Assembly: GCF_001422365.1 (NCBI RefSeq)
Contig: NZ_LMMT01000034.1
Coordinates: 188,678 to 252,677, forward strand
DNA from: Pseudorhodoferax sp. Leaf265
GTDB taxonomy: Bacteria; Pseudomonadota; Gammaproteobacteria; Burkholderiales; Burkholderiaceae_C
DNA length: 64,000 bases
Direction of reading: 5' to 3'
Positions 45,955 through 55,919 of this stretch are shown in pieces. How positions within the stretch are numbered: the stretch's first letter is position 1; each line of letters begins with the position of its first letter. Under the pieces are notes generated by a model, which saw only the letters and a program-made list of their open reading frames with translations, made no database searches and had not been told where the DNA came from. A program made the translations under genes and the position numbers.

Positions 45955-48900
45955 ATGGGAGCGGGGACAACCAAGAGACCAGTGCTGGACCTTTCCAGCC
46001 ATGGCGGGCCTTCCTTGGGACCGAAACGCCCGGTGCTCGCAACGCACGTGGAAGCGCCATCGATCGGGCAAGAGCAGGACGCCGAACTCACGGTGAACCA
46101 GGCGGCCGACCAGACTGCGCCGCTGCTGGACTCCCCGGCAAAAGGTTACAACTTGTCCCACGCCGACTTCCGCCTGCTTGTCGAGAAGATCCAGGCGGCG
46201 ATATTCGTGATTCAGGACAATCGGTTTCTTTTTGTGAATCCGAAACTGGCGCAGTTGTTCGGCTACACCCGCCAGGAAATGCTGGGCGCCATGGACCCGG
46301 TCCTGTTGAGCGCCCCTGAAGACCGTGACCACGTCAGGCGCCAAGTGGAGCGGCGCATCACGGGTGTTCCCGGCGTGGCCTATGAGATCGACTGCGTGCG
46401 CAAGGACGGATCCCGCTTTTGCGCCCAAGTCTGGGGGATCCGGATCGGGATTGCCGGCAAGCCGGCCGATCTGGTCACCATGCACGATGTCAGCGAAATC
46501 AAGCGGGCTGCGCGTGTTGCCCAGCAAAGGGCAGCGTTGCTGAGCAATGCCGAAGAACTCGCCCGCATAGGCTCAGCCGAGGTCGATCTCGCGACCGGCG
46601 CGATGACCTTGTCCGCGGGCATGTTCAACATCTTCGGCGAGAGAGCGAGCGACGAACCTGTGACGAAGGCCTGGCTGCTGTCGCGTGTTCCGGCGGAAGA
46701 CCGGCCTTACGTGGAGGCCATCAGCGAGGGCGTCTCACCTGGAGAAACCTGCGAATTCCAGCATCGGATCGTGCACGCCGATGGCAGCCTGCGGACCGTG
46801 GTGCACCGGGCGCTGGCGGAGGCCGACGACCAGGGCAGCATGGTGCGCACGGTGACCATCTTGCAGGACATCACGGTGCAGCGCGCCGCGGAGCAGAGGC
46901 TGGACGTCCTCGCCAATTCCGACGACATCACGGGCTTGCCCAACAGGAGCGCCCTGACCGACCGGCTCGACACAGCGCTGCGGCGGGCGCAGCGTGAGGA
47001 CTGCCGGCTGGCCGTGCTGGGCATCGAGATCGACCAGTTGAAGCTGGTCAGCGAGTCGCTCGGCTTTGCGGGCGGCGACCAGTTGCTGCTGGATGTGGGG
47101 CTGCGCATGCGCAGCCGCTTGGGGCCAGACGATCTGCTGGCTCACTTCGGGGGCGGAGAGTTCGCCGTCTTGCTGGCACCCGCTGCGGGCTTGGATGAAC
47201 GCGCCGCCCAGGCCACCGCCGCCCTGCTGATCGAAGCATTGGTGCCGCCGTTCATGGTGGGCGACAGCGAAGTCAAGGTCACTTGCGGTGTCGGTATTGC
47301 CTTGTTCCCCATGCATGGCGACGACCCCGACAAGCTGCTCCACCAGGCGCAGGCCGCGATGTACCGCGCGCACGAGACGGGCAAGAACCAGATCTGCATC
47401 TTCAGTGAGGACATGCATTCGAAGGCTGTCGCCCGCCTGGCCATGGAATCGGGTTTGCGCAGGGCGCTGGAGCGCGAAGAGTTCGAGCTGTACTACCAGC
47501 CCAAGCTCGATCTCGAGAAGGGCAGCGTCACCGGCATGGAGGCTCTGCTGCACTGGAACATTCCGGGGCAGGCCCCGCTCTCCGGTTCGGCGTTTGTCGG
47601 CGTGGCGGAGGAGACCGGCCTGATCGTGCCGATCGGCGAGTGGGCTTTGCGCACGGCATGCAGGCAGGCGCTTGCATGGCAGCGTTCTGGCGTAGCGCCG
47701 CTGCGGGTGGCGGTGAATCTGTCGGCCCGCGAGCTGCGCCAGCCGGACATCGTGCGGCGTGTCCATTCCATTCTGGTGGAGACCGGCCTGGACCCGCGCG
47801 GTCTGGGCCTGGAGATTTCCGAAGGCGTGCTGACCGACGAGAGCGCGCATGTGGCGCGGGTCCTGGGCGAGCTCAAAGCGCTCGGCGTCGAGATCTCGCT
47901 GGAGGACTTCGGCACCGGCCACTCGAACCTGAGCTACCTGCGCACGCTGCCGATCGACGTGGTCAAGGTCGACCGCTCCTTCGTGCACGACGTCACGGCG
48001 GCGCCGCAGGACGTGTCTATCACGCGCGCCATCATCACGATGGCACACAGCCTGCAGATGAAGGTGCTGGCCGAAGGGGTCGAGACCGAGGGGCAACTGG
48101 CGTTGCTGATCGCCAACCACTGCGACCAGATGCAAGGCAGGTATTTCAGCGCGCCCGTTCGAGCCGATGGCATGGCCACGATCCTGCGCGAGGGCAGGAA
48201 GCTGCCGAGCCACCTGCTGCTTCGGCGCGCCCACCAGCGCACCTTGCTGCTGGTCGACGATGAAGACAACATCGTCGCATCGCTCAAGCGGCTGCTGCGC
48301 CGCGATGGCTACCACGTGGTCACTGCCAACAGCGGCGCGCAGGGCCTGCAGCGGCTGGCCGAACACTCGGTGGACGTGATCGTCTCGGACCAGCGCATGC
48401 CAGGCATGACGGGCGTGGAGTTCCTGCGCCGGGCCAAGGAGCTGTATCCCGACACGGTGCGCATCGTGCTGTCGGGCTACACCGAACTGCAATCGATCAC
48501 CGACGCCATCAACGAAGGCGCGATCTACAAGTTCCTGACCAAGCCGTGGGACGACGCGCGCCTGGCGGGCCACATCGCCGAGGCGTTCAACCACAAGGAA
48601 ATGGCGGACGAGAACCGGCGCTTGGGCAGCGCCGTGATCGTGGCGAACCACGAGCTGAGCGAGGTGAACGAACGCCTGCAGAAGCTGCTGTCCACCCAGC
48701 GGGAGCAAATCAACCGGGAGGAGAGCAGCCTGACGGTGGCACGTGAGGTGCTGGACAACATTCCGGCGGCCGTGATGGGCATCGACATCGACGGCATGAT
48801 CGCCTTCGTCAACGCCGACGCTGAGCAACTGTTCAACCACGCGGCACCGGTGCTGGGGCGGGACGCCGACGACACCCTGCCCGCTGAGCTGCGGCACATC

Positions 48901-49044
48901 TGGCGCGCCGCCGACGGGGCGCGGCACAGCGTGTCGGTGCTGAACCGGCGGTACAGCGTGGTGTGCCGCGCCATCAGCGGCAACCATGCGCGCGGCGCCC
49001 TCCTGGTCTTGACGCCGGTGGACCGCACGGACGAAGCCGGATAG
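45955..49044 (+). CDS. PAS-PAS-GGDEF-EAL-REC-PAS protein, probable c-di-GMP phosphodiesterase
   Basis: A 1029-residue cytoplasmic signalling protein. The domains are two PAS folds (about 70-310), a GGDEF-like domain whose active-site motif reads GGGEF (about 398-402, so cyclase activity is doubtful), an EAL domain (about 505-745), a receiver domain (about 760-885, with LLLVDDEDN and phospho-acceptor SDQRMPG), a coiled segment and a final PAS (about 915-1010). The EAL site keeps GMEALLHW, NLSAREL, KVDRSF and AEGVET, but the DDFGTG loop is EDFGTG. The start ATG follows AAGGAG by 9 bases; a GTG 14 codons earlier is less likely. It heads the island. Confidence 0.9.
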   Translation: MGAGTTKRPVLDLSSHGGPSLGPKRPVLATHVEAPSIGQEQDAELTVNQAADQTAPLLDSPAKGYNLSHADFRLLVEKIQAAIFVIQDNRFLFVNPKLAQLFGYTRQEMLGAMDPVLLSAPEDRDHVRRQVERRITGVPGVAYEIDCVRKDGSRFCAQVWGIRIGIAGKPADLVTMHDVSEIKRAARVAQQRAALLSNAEELARIGSAEVDLATGAMTLSAGMFNIFGERASDEPVTKAWLLSRVPAEDRPYVEAISEGVSPGETCEFQHRIVHADGSLRTVVHRALAEADDQGSMVRTVTILQDITVQRAAEQRLDVLANSDDITGLPNRSALTDRLDTALRRAQREDCRLAVLGIEIDQLKLVSESLGFAGGDQLLLDVGLRMRSRLGPDDLLAHFGGGEFAVLLAPAAGLDERAAQATAALLIEALVPPFMVGDSEVKVTCGVGIALFPMHGDDPDKLLHQAQAAMYRAHETGKNQICIFSEDMHSKAVARLAMESGLRRALEREEFELYYQPKLDLEKGSVTGMEALLHWNIPGQAPLSGSAFVGVAEETGLIVPIGEWALRTACRQALAWQRSGVAPLRVAVNLSARELRQPDIVRRVHSILVETGLDPRGLGLEISEGVLTDESAHVARVLGELKALGVEISLEDFGTGHSNLSYLRTLPIDVVKVDRSFVHDVTAAPQDVSITRAIITMAHSLQMKVLAEGVETEGQLALLIANHCDQMQGRYFSAPVRADGMATILREGRKLPSHLLLRRAHQRTLLLVDDEDNIVASLKRLLRRDGYHVVTANSGAQGLQRLAEHSVDVIVSDQRMPGMTGVEFLRRAKELYPDTVRIVLSGYTELQSITDAINEGAIYKFLTKPWDDARLAGHIAEAFNHKEMADENRRLGSAVIVANHELSEVNERLQKLLSTQREQINREESSLTVAREVLDNIPAAVMGIDIDGMIAFVNADAEQLFNHAAPVLGRDADDTLPAELRHIWRAADGARHSVSVLNRRYSVVCRAISGNHARGALLVLTPVDRTDEAG

Positions 49045-49048
49045 CGCC

Positions 49049-49372
49049 ATGCAGACCACGACCACGTCCCTGGATGCCGTCGAGGACGGCGCGGTACTTG
49101 CGGAGCCGGTGTGCGACGACCGCGGCCAACTGCTGCTGCCGGGGGGCACTCAGCTCACCGAAAGCCTGGTGGCCAGCTTGCGCAAGCGCGGCGTGCTGAC
49201 GGTGGTCGTCTCCGCTGCGCCAGCGTCGCCTGAGCCCGCGATGGATCCGGTGGCGCGGCAGGCGCGGGTCGATGGGCGCATGAAGCACCTGTTCCGGCAT
49301 GCGCTGAGCACCGGTCATGTCAACCCCTTGCTGCACATGGTGTCGCGCTATCGGTTGGAGGATCCACAGTGA
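49049..49372 (+). CDS. Small protein sharing the C-terminal module of HD-GYP proteins
   Basis: A 107-residue protein. Residues about 8-50 (LDAVEDGAVLAEPVCDDRGQLLLPGGTQLTESLVASLRKRGV) match, by eye, the segment after the HD-GYP domain of the downstream gene (DLRAEMVLARDLVSSDGVVLLAAGHVLTPELIRRLH). That motif often accompanies HD-GYP and HDOD proteins. The rest is uncharacterised. It starts 4 bases after the preceding stop and ends in a GTGA overlap with the HDOD gene, so it is translationally coupled on both sides. Confidence 0.72.
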   Translation: MQTTTTSLDAVEDGAVLAEPVCDDRGQLLLPGGTQLTESLVASLRKRGVLTVVVSAAPASPEPAMDPVARQARVDGRMKHLFRHALSTGHVNPLLHMVSRYRLEDPQ

Positions 49373-50211
49373 CTCCGTTGTCCACCGACGAAATCGCAGC
49401 CAGTGTGCGCGACCTGCCTGCACTGCCGGCGGTGGTGATGGAGCTGATCCAGTCCATCGGAGACGCCAACGCCAATGCCGAGTTGCTGGCGACCAAGATC
49501 TCGCATGACCAGGCACTGGCCGCGAAGACTCTGCGGCTGGCGAATTCCTCCTTCTACGGCTTGTCGCGCCGGGTCACGTCGATCTCAGAGGCCACCACCA
49601 TCTTGGGCTTGCGGACGCTGCGCAGCATTGCGACTGCGGCGGGTCTGGTGAGCGGGTTTTCGGATGCGGCCTGCAAGGGCTTCCATTTCGATGCGTTCTG
49701 GCGCCATGCGATCGGCACGGCCCTGTGCGCCAGGTCGCTGGCCCAGGCGCTCCGGCTGGACGAAGATGCGGCCTTCACCCTGGGCCTGATGCACGACATC
49801 GGCCGCCTGGTATTGGTCAGCTGCTACCCCCAGCGCTACGCGGCGGCGCTCGCGTACCGAGGCGAAGTCGACTGCGTGGTCAGCGATGCAGAGCGGTTTG
49901 CGTTCGACACGGACCACGCGTCGGTGGGTGCCATGGTGGTGGAGCGCTGGCACTTTGCGCCCTCGGTCGTGGCGGCGATCGCCAGGCACCACGCCCCGCA
50001 GGCCGGCGCGGAAGAACGTCTCGTGGACTTGCTGCACGTCGCCGACAACATGGCGCACGCCCTGGATCTGTCGCACCTCGCAGACGACATGGTCCCGCCG
50101 TTGTCGATGGCGGCCTGGTCACGGCTCGCGCTGACCGAGAGTGTCTGCGTGCAGGTATTTCGCGCCACGGAGAGTCAGCACGACGCCGTGTGCCAGGCCC
50201 TGTTGACGTAG
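49369..50211 (+). CDS. HDOD domain protein
   Basis: A 280-residue protein that is almost entirely an HDOD domain: LPALPAVVMELIQSIGDANANAELLATKISHDQALAAKTLRLANSSFYGLSRRVTSISEATTILGLRTLRSIA (about 15-88) and later LGLMHDIGRLVLVS with an HD pair. HDOD domains act in signalling, usually without proven phosphohydrolase activity. The start is GTG, overlapping the previous stop. An ATG-start alternative is not obvious. Confidence 0.92.
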   Translation: MTPLSTDEIAASVRDLPALPAVVMELIQSIGDANANAELLATKISHDQALAAKTLRLANSSFYGLSRRVTSISEATTILGLRTLRSIATAAGLVSGFSDAACKGFHFDAFWRHAIGTALCARSLAQALRLDEDAAFTLGLMHDIGRLVLVSCYPQRYAAALAYRGEVDCVVSDAERFAFDTDHASVGAMVVERWHFAPSVVAAIARHHAPQAGAEERLVDLLHVADNMAHALDLSHLADDMVPPLSMAAWSRLALTESVCVQVFRATESQHDAVCQALLT

Positions 50212-50220
50212 GAGCAGGTT

Positions 50221-51180
50221 GTGAGCATTCACATGAATCGGGGAGAGCCGCCATCGCCAGCCGCCGCGCCCCTGTCCCTGGATCCGCAGGGCATCACCGG
50301 TGACCAGGTGAAGGAGCTGCTGCGGGCCAATGATGAGTTGAAGCAACTCAATTCCCGGCTTTCGGACGCACAGGACAAGCTGATGCAATCGGAGAAGCTG
50401 GCCTCCATCGGCCAGCTCGCCGCGGGGGTGGCGCACGAGATCAACAACCCCATCGGCTTCATCTTCTCGAACTTCGGCACGCTCGAGCGCTACCTGGCCG
50501 ACTTGTTTGAGATGCTCGGCGCCTACGAGGAAGCAGAAGCTGCGCTGGCAGGCACGCCGACGGGCGAGCGGCTGAAGGCCCTGCGCGACAAAGTCGAACT
50601 GGACTTCCTGAAAGAAGACATCCCCACCTTGATGAGCGAATCCAAGGACGGCATCACGCGCGTACGCAACATTGTGCAGAACCTGAAGGACTTCTCCCGC
50701 GTCGACACCTCCCAGGAATGGGTCGTCGCGGATCTGCACCACGGCCTCGACTCGACGCTCAACATCGTCAACAACGAGATCAAGTACAAGGCCGAGGTCG
50801 TGAAGGCGTATGGCGAGCTGCCCGACATCAAATGCCTGCCCTCCGAACTCAACCAGGTCTTCATGAACCTGCTGGTCAACGCGGCCCACGCGATCCAGTC
50901 CGAGCGCGGGACCATCACGATCCGCACCGGCACCGAGGGAGACCGGGTCTGGGTCGAGATCGAAGACAACGGCGCAGGCATCGCCAAGGAGAACCTGGGC
51001 CGCATCTTCGACCCGTTCTTCACCACCAAGCCCGTGGGCAAGGGCACGGGGCTGGGTTTGTCCCTGTCGTATGGCATCGTCAAGAAGCATTTCGGCCAGA
51101 TCGATGTGTTCAGCGAAGTCGGCACGGGCACCCGTTTTCGCGTGACACTTCCGGTGCACCATCCGGACAAGGAGGCCTGA
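50221..51180 (+). CDS. Soluble sensor histidine kinase
   Basis: A 319-residue cytoplasmic kinase with a short N-terminal coiled region, then the phospho-acceptor box SEKLASIGQLAAGVAHEINNPIGF (His72), a long helical insert, and an ATPase domain with N box NLLVNAAHAI, G1 DNGAGI, F box IFDPFFTTKP and G2 GKGTGLGLSLSYGI. It has no input domain, so it is probably activated by a partner. The start is GTG, 9 bases after the HDOD gene, and the REC-HD-GYP gene follows after 3 bases. It is clearly paralogous to the kinase half of the gene at 55.9 kb. Confidence 0.93.
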   Translation: MSIHMNRGEPPSPAAAPLSLDPQGITGDQVKELLRANDELKQLNSRLSDAQDKLMQSEKLASIGQLAAGVAHEINNPIGFIFSNFGTLERYLADLFEMLGAYEEAEAALAGTPTGERLKALRDKVELDFLKEDIPTLMSESKDGITRVRNIVQNLKDFSRVDTSQEWVVADLHHGLDSTLNIVNNEIKYKAEVVKAYGELPDIKCLPSELNQVFMNLLVNAAHAIQSERGTITIRTGTEGDRVWVEIEDNGAGIAKENLGRIFDPFFTTKPVGKGTGLGLSLSYGIVKKHFGQIDVFSEVGTGTRFRVTLPVHHPDKEA

Positions 51181-51183
51181 GGC

Positions 51184-52536
51184 GTGGATGCACAGCCCGG
51201 ACCGGAACCGACATCCGGCGCCGCCAATGCCGCGCAGCCGGGGACCGACGAGGCCACGGCGGCGCCCTGGAAGATCCTGTGCGTGGACGACGAGCCGAAC
51301 ATCGTCGCGGCGTTGAGACGGCTGTTTCGCAGCAGCGGTTACCAGGTGCTGACAGCCACGAGCGGCGCCGAGGCGCTGGCACTGCTGGCGCAGGAGCCGG
51401 TGAACCTGATCATCTCCGATATGCGCATGCCGGGCATGGATGGCGCGCAGCTGCTGGAAAAGGTGCGCAACGGGTGGCCTCAGACGACCCGCGTGCTGCT
51501 GACCGGCTATGCGGACATGAAGTCGACCGTGGCAGCCATCAACAGCGGGGAGGTCTACCGCTACGTGACCAAGCCTTGGGATGATGCCGAGCTCCTTGCC
51601 ACCGCGAGGCAGGTCTTCGAGCAGCAGGCGCTGCGGCGCGAGAAGGAGCGGCTCCAGGCCCAGGTGCACGCGAAGAATGCGGAGCTGGCCGAACTCAATG
51701 CCACGCTGGAGCAGAAGGTCGTGGCACGCACGGCGGAGCTGTCCGAACTGAGCCAGAAGCTGAAGAAGAACTACCTGACATCGATCAAGGTGTTCTCCAA
51801 TCTGCTGGAGTGGCGCGGCGGGCAGCTGTCGGGGCACTCTCGGCGGGTGGCCGACCTGGCACGCCGCACTGCGCGTGCGATGGACATGAGCAATGCCGAC
51901 CGGCAGGACCTGTTCATTGCCGGCCTGCTGCATGACATCGGGCAGATCGGCTTGTCCGACGGCGTGCTGGCGCGCCCGGTGCCCAGGCTGACCGAAGACG
52001 AAGTCACGACCTACCGCAAGCATGCCGCGCTGGGCGAGCAGGCCTTGATGGCGATGGACGACATGCAGACGGTGGCAGGGCTGATTCGCACGCACCACGA
52101 GCGCCACGATGGCCTCGGCTATCCGGAAGGGCTTGCCGGCGACAAAATTCCGTTGGGTGCGGCCATCCTTGCCGTCGCGGACACCTTCGACGACCTGCAG
52201 ATTGGCCACCTCAGCACGACGCCGCTGAATGCGGCGGATGCACGGGCGATGATTGCGCGCGGCCGGGGAACCCAGTTCCATCCCGAAGTGGTCGACGTGT
52301 TCCTGCAGGTCCTGCTGGAAGCGGCGCCCGCCGCCGAGGAGCCTCCCGTCATGGTGGCGGCGATCGATCTGCGGGCGGAGATGGTATTGGCGCGCGACCT
52401 GGTCTCCAGCGATGGCGTGGTGTTGCTCGCGGCTGGCCACGTGCTCACGCCGGAGTTGATCCGGCGGCTGCACATTCGCCAGAACCGTGATGGCGCGACC
52501 ATGCTGCTGGCGATCCGAAAGCGAAAGAAGCCATGA
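51184..52536 (+). CDS. Response regulator with HD-GYP c-di-GMP phosphodiesterase domain
   Basis: A 450-residue REC-HD-GYP protein of the RpfG type. The receiver spans about 30-145 (acidic pair in CVDDEPN, phospho-Asp79 in SDMRMPG, TKPWDD at the end), followed by a coiled coil (145-195). The HD-GYP domain has HD at 250-251 and the full signature HHERHDGLGYPEGL (304-317). A C-terminal module (about 385-435) resembles the 107-residue upstream protein. The start is GTG. The kinase 3 bases upstream is the obvious phosphodonor. Confidence 0.94.
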   Translation: MDAQPGPEPTSGAANAAQPGTDEATAAPWKILCVDDEPNIVAALRRLFRSSGYQVLTATSGAEALALLAQEPVNLIISDMRMPGMDGAQLLEKVRNGWPQTTRVLLTGYADMKSTVAAINSGEVYRYVTKPWDDAELLATARQVFEQQALRREKERLQAQVHAKNAELAELNATLEQKVVARTAELSELSQKLKKNYLTSIKVFSNLLEWRGGQLSGHSRRVADLARRTARAMDMSNADRQDLFIAGLLHDIGQIGLSDGVLARPVPRLTEDEVTTYRKHAALGEQALMAMDDMQTVAGLIRTHHERHDGLGYPEGLAGDKIPLGAAILAVADTFDDLQIGHLSTTPLNAADARAMIARGRGTQFHPEVVDVFLQVLLEAAPAAEEPPVMVAAIDLRAEMVLARDLVSSDGVVLLAAGHVLTPELIRRLHIRQNRDGATMLLAIRKRKKP

Positions 52537-52834
52537 TCCAGGCACTGGGCGGCGCCGGGCACACACACCAAGGAGGCCGGCTGGCGGCTGCGGGGCAACA
52601 TTGGTGCGGCGAACTGACAGCCGAGGAGGCCGGGTGCCGCCGACCCGGTGCGCTCGCAGGGGGCATGCTTGTGCAATGGGCCCGAGCGGCGGGGTGCTGG
52701 TCCCGCTGCAGGGTAGGCATGAGTAGCGCCGGCCGACGATCCGACCGGCGGTGCATCGGGGCGCACGTGATCAGCGATTGCCATGCACGACAGCGCGGGC
52801 CCGAAGCGGCCGCCCACGGCCAGAGAGGCCTTGG
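52537..52834. other. 298-base gap with a doubtful 101-codon frame
   Basis: An ATG overlapping the HD-GYP stop (52533) opens a 101-codon frame to 52838, but its glycine-, alanine- and arginine-rich translation resembles no protein and it has no ribosome site of its own. The gap may hold a promoter for the next gene; no clear hexamers or terminator were found. Confidence 0.5.
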
Positions 52835-55800
52835 GTGACACAAACGCTGGACGTCCTGCTGATCGAAGACCAGGCGAACGACGCCGAACTGGTCGTGCGC
52901 GCGCTCCGGTGCGGGGCTTTCGACTGCGCGCATCGCCGGGTCGCGACCGAAGCCGATTTTCGCCGGCAGATCGCGCACCGCCTGCCGCAGGTGATCCTGT
53001 CGGACTTCAGCGCGCCCCTGTTCGGCGGCATGCGGGCGCTGGCGGTCGCACGCGATATCTGCCCCGACGTTCCCTTTGTCTTCGTGTCAGGGGCGGTCGG
53101 CGAGGAGAACGCCATCAAGGCGCTGAAGGGCGGCGCGGCCGACTACATCCTCAAGCATGACCTGGGCCGGCTGGCGCCCGCGGTGGAACGCGCGCTCAAC
53201 GATGCCCTGGCGCTCGACGAGCAGCGGCGCATGCAGGCCGCCGTGCTGCACAGCGAAGTCCGCTTCCGGCTCGCTGCCTCCGCCGGCGATGTGTGGGATT
53301 GGACCGTGGCGACCGGAGCGGCGGTCATCTCATCCCAGTGGAAGCAGCGCCTGGGCTATGCAGACCACGAGATCGAGAACACGGCACAGGCATGGCTTGC
53401 GCTGCTGGAGCCCGATGACCGGCAGATGGTGCTGCGGGCCTTCAGCGCGCACATCAAGTCGCAGGTGCCCTACGACGTGGAGTACCGGGCGCGTGCCCGG
53501 GACGGAAGCTACCGCTGGTCACATGCCAAGGGCCAGGCCCTGTGGGACGAGCGTGGACGTGCCATCTACATGGCAGGTACCGTCAGCGACATCACGGAGC
53601 GCAAACTGGCGGAACAGAAGGTCACGCGGCTGAACCGCGTGTACGCCGTGCTGAGCGGCATCAACGGGCTGATCGTGCGCGTGCAGAGCCGCCAGGAACT
53701 GTTTGCCGGGGCTTGCCAGATCGCGGTCGGCGCGGGGCAGTTCCGCCTGGCCTGGCTGGGCACCATCGGGCCGGGGAAGCGCCAGGTCGTGCCGGCCGCC
53801 TGGAGCGGCGTCGGCGACGACTACATAGGGCACATGCCGCTCAGCCTGGACGAGGCCGACAAAGGGCACTACGGCCTGGTCGGGCAGGCTATCGCCGCGC
53901 GCCAGCCCATGCTGGTGCAGGACATCGGGGCCGACCCCCGCATCGTGCTGAAGCAGGAGGCGTTGGCGCGCGGGCTGCACAGTTTCGTCATCCTGCCGCT
54001 GGAGGTCGCCAGCGAGGTCGTCGGTGCCATGGCCTTGTACACGGGCGAGACCGGCTTCTTCGACGACGAGGAGATGACCTTGCTGCGCGAGCTTGCCAGC
54101 GACATCGCGTTCGCCATCGACCATCTCGGCAAGTCCGAGCAGCTGAACCACCTTGCCTACTACGATGCGCTGACGGGTCTTCCCAACCGGAGCCTGTCGC
54201 ATGACCGTCTCAGCCAGATTCTGCAGGCCCAGCGCCATGAAGGCGGCGAACGAGGCCAGGTCGCGTTGGCGCTGATCAACATCGACCGCTTCAAGCTGAT
54301 CAACCACACGCTCGGACGCCACGTCGGTGACGCGCTGCTCAAGCAGACGGCGGAGCGGCTCGCGGTGATGCTGGGCTCGACCGATCGCCTGGCGCGGGTG
54401 GGCGGCGATCACTTCGCCGTCATCCTGAACTACCGCAGTGAGCCGGCCGAGGTGGCCCATTTCTGCGATGGCCAGATACTGCCGGTTCTGAGCAGGCCGT
54501 TCGAGGTAGACGGTCGGGAGCTGCGTCTCACCTGCCGGATCGGGATTGCCCTGTTTCCCAGCGACGGCGATGACGCCGAGACATTGCTCGCCAATGCGGA
54601 GATGGCCGCCCGTACCGCCGGTTCGGCGGAAGGCCGCTACCAGTTCTACGCGCCTCTGATGAACGCCAAGGTGACGGGCAAGCTCAACATCGAGAACAAG
54701 TTGTACCAGGCGTTGGGGAGGGGGGAGTTCGTCCTGCATTACCAGCCCAAGGTCAACCTGCAGGAAGGAACCGTGGTGGGCGTGGAAGCCCTCATCCGGT
54801 GGAACGATCCCGAAGCCGGACCGGTTTCGCCCAGCGTCTTCGTTCCCATTCTTGAAGAAACAGGCATGATCGTGGACGTGGGGCGATGGGTCCTCCAGCA
54901 GGCGATCGCGGACCTGCAGGCATGGCAAGGCGCCGGGCTGGACGCTCCGCGCGTTGCGGTCAATGTGTCGACGGTCCAGTTGCGCCGAAAGGACTTCTTC
55001 TCGGTGCTGGAGAAGGCCCTGGCAGTTGGCGGTGGCGGCAAGCCCCTGCTCGATCTGGAGTTGACGGAGAGCGTTCTGATGGAAGACATCGACGCCAATG
55101 TGGCGCTCTTCAGGGCGATCCGCGAACTCGGGGTGCGGATCTCCATCGACGACTTCGGGACAGGCTATTCGTCGCTCAGCTATTTGAAGCGCTTTCCCAT
55201 CGACTATCTGAAGATCGACCAGAGTTTCGTGCGCGACATTGCGACCGATCCGGATGCGGCGGCGATCTGCGTCGCCGTCATCGATCTTGCCCACAACCTG
55301 AAGCTCAAGGTGATTGCGGAGGGCGTGGAAACCGAAGGCCAGATGAACTACCTGCGCCGGCGGCACTGCGACGAGATGCAGGGCTTCTTCTTCAGCCGGC
55401 CGGTGCCGGCCGCGGAGATCGCCACCATGCTGCGCGATCGCAGGACGCTGGCGCTTCCGGAAGCGGCAGATGCGGAGAAGAAGACCTTGTTGATCGTCGA
55501 CGACGAGTCAAGCGTCCTGTCGGCCATGCGGCGCCTGTTGCGCCGCGATGGGTACGAGATCTTCGCGGTCGGCAGCGCGCGCGAAGGCTTCGAGGTGCTG
55601 GCGCGGCATGAGGTGCAGGTGATCATGTCCGACCAGCGCATGCCGGAGATGAACGGCACAGAATTCCTGTCGCGCGCGCGCGACCTTTACCCGGATACGA
55701 TCCGCATCGTGTTGTCGGGCTACACCGATCTGGAGTCGATTGCCGGGGCGATCAATCGGGGAGCGATCTACAAGTTCCTGACCAAGCCCTGGGATGACGA

Positions 55801-55864
55801 CCTGCTGCGCGAGAACGTCCGCGAAGCGTTCCGGCACCACGACGCGGCAAAGCGCCAGCACTGA
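52835..55864 (+). CDS. REC-PAS-GAF-GGDEF-EAL-REC protein, probable c-di-GMP phosphodiesterase
   Basis: A 1009-residue protein. An N-terminal receiver (about 1-120; VLLIEDQANDAEL, SDFSAP) is followed by PAS (about 145-260), GAF (about 275-430), GGDEF-like (about 435-600), EAL (about 610-860) and a second receiver (about 880-1000; LLIVDDESS, SDQRMPEM, FLTKPWDD). The cyclase motif is GGDHF rather than GGDEF. The EAL site is fully conserved: GVEALIRW, DLELTESVLMED, DDFGTGYSSLSYL, KIDQSFV and AEGVET. The start is GTG at 52835 after GAGAGG. It resembles the 45.9-kb gene in GGDEF-EAL-REC order. Confidence 0.92.
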   Translation: MTQTLDVLLIEDQANDAELVVRALRCGAFDCAHRRVATEADFRRQIAHRLPQVILSDFSAPLFGGMRALAVARDICPDVPFVFVSGAVGEENAIKALKGGAADYILKHDLGRLAPAVERALNDALALDEQRRMQAAVLHSEVRFRLAASAGDVWDWTVATGAAVISSQWKQRLGYADHEIENTAQAWLALLEPDDRQMVLRAFSAHIKSQVPYDVEYRARARDGSYRWSHAKGQALWDERGRAIYMAGTVSDITERKLAEQKVTRLNRVYAVLSGINGLIVRVQSRQELFAGACQIAVGAGQFRLAWLGTIGPGKRQVVPAAWSGVGDDYIGHMPLSLDEADKGHYGLVGQAIAARQPMLVQDIGADPRIVLKQEALARGLHSFVILPLEVASEVVGAMALYTGETGFFDDEEMTLLRELASDIAFAIDHLGKSEQLNHLAYYDALTGLPNRSLSHDRLSQILQAQRHEGGERGQVALALINIDRFKLINHTLGRHVGDALLKQTAERLAVMLGSTDRLARVGGDHFAVILNYRSEPAEVAHFCDGQILPVLSRPFEVDGRELRLTCRIGIALFPSDGDDAETLLANAEMAARTAGSAEGRYQFYAPLMNAKVTGKLNIENKLYQALGRGEFVLHYQPKVNLQEGTVVGVEALIRWNDPEAGPVSPSVFVPILEETGMIVDVGRWVLQQAIADLQAWQGAGLDAPRVAVNVSTVQLRRKDFFSVLEKALAVGGGGKPLLDLELTESVLMEDIDANVALFRAIRELGVRISIDDFGTGYSSLSYLKRFPIDYLKIDQSFVRDIATDPDAAAICVAVIDLAHNLKLKVIAEGVETEGQMNYLRRRHCDEMQGFFFSRPVPAAEIATMLRDRRTLALPEAADAEKKTLLIVDDESSVLSAMRRLLRRDGYEIFAVGSAREGFEVLARHEVQVIMSDQRMPEMNGTEFLSRARDLYPDTIRIVLSGYTDLESIAGAINRGAIYKFLTKPWDDDLLRENVREAFRHHDAAKRQH

Positions 55865-55919
55865 ACTTCGCGCGAGAAATACCTGCGGTCTTCGTGCCGC
55901 GTGAGCGGAAGGCAAGCCG

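Noticed and set aside
52533-52838. A 101-codon frame overlapping the HD-GYP stop by 4 bases.
   Set aside because: The overlap is suggestive, but the translation is low-complexity and resembles no family. It also runs into the start region of the next gene in another frame.
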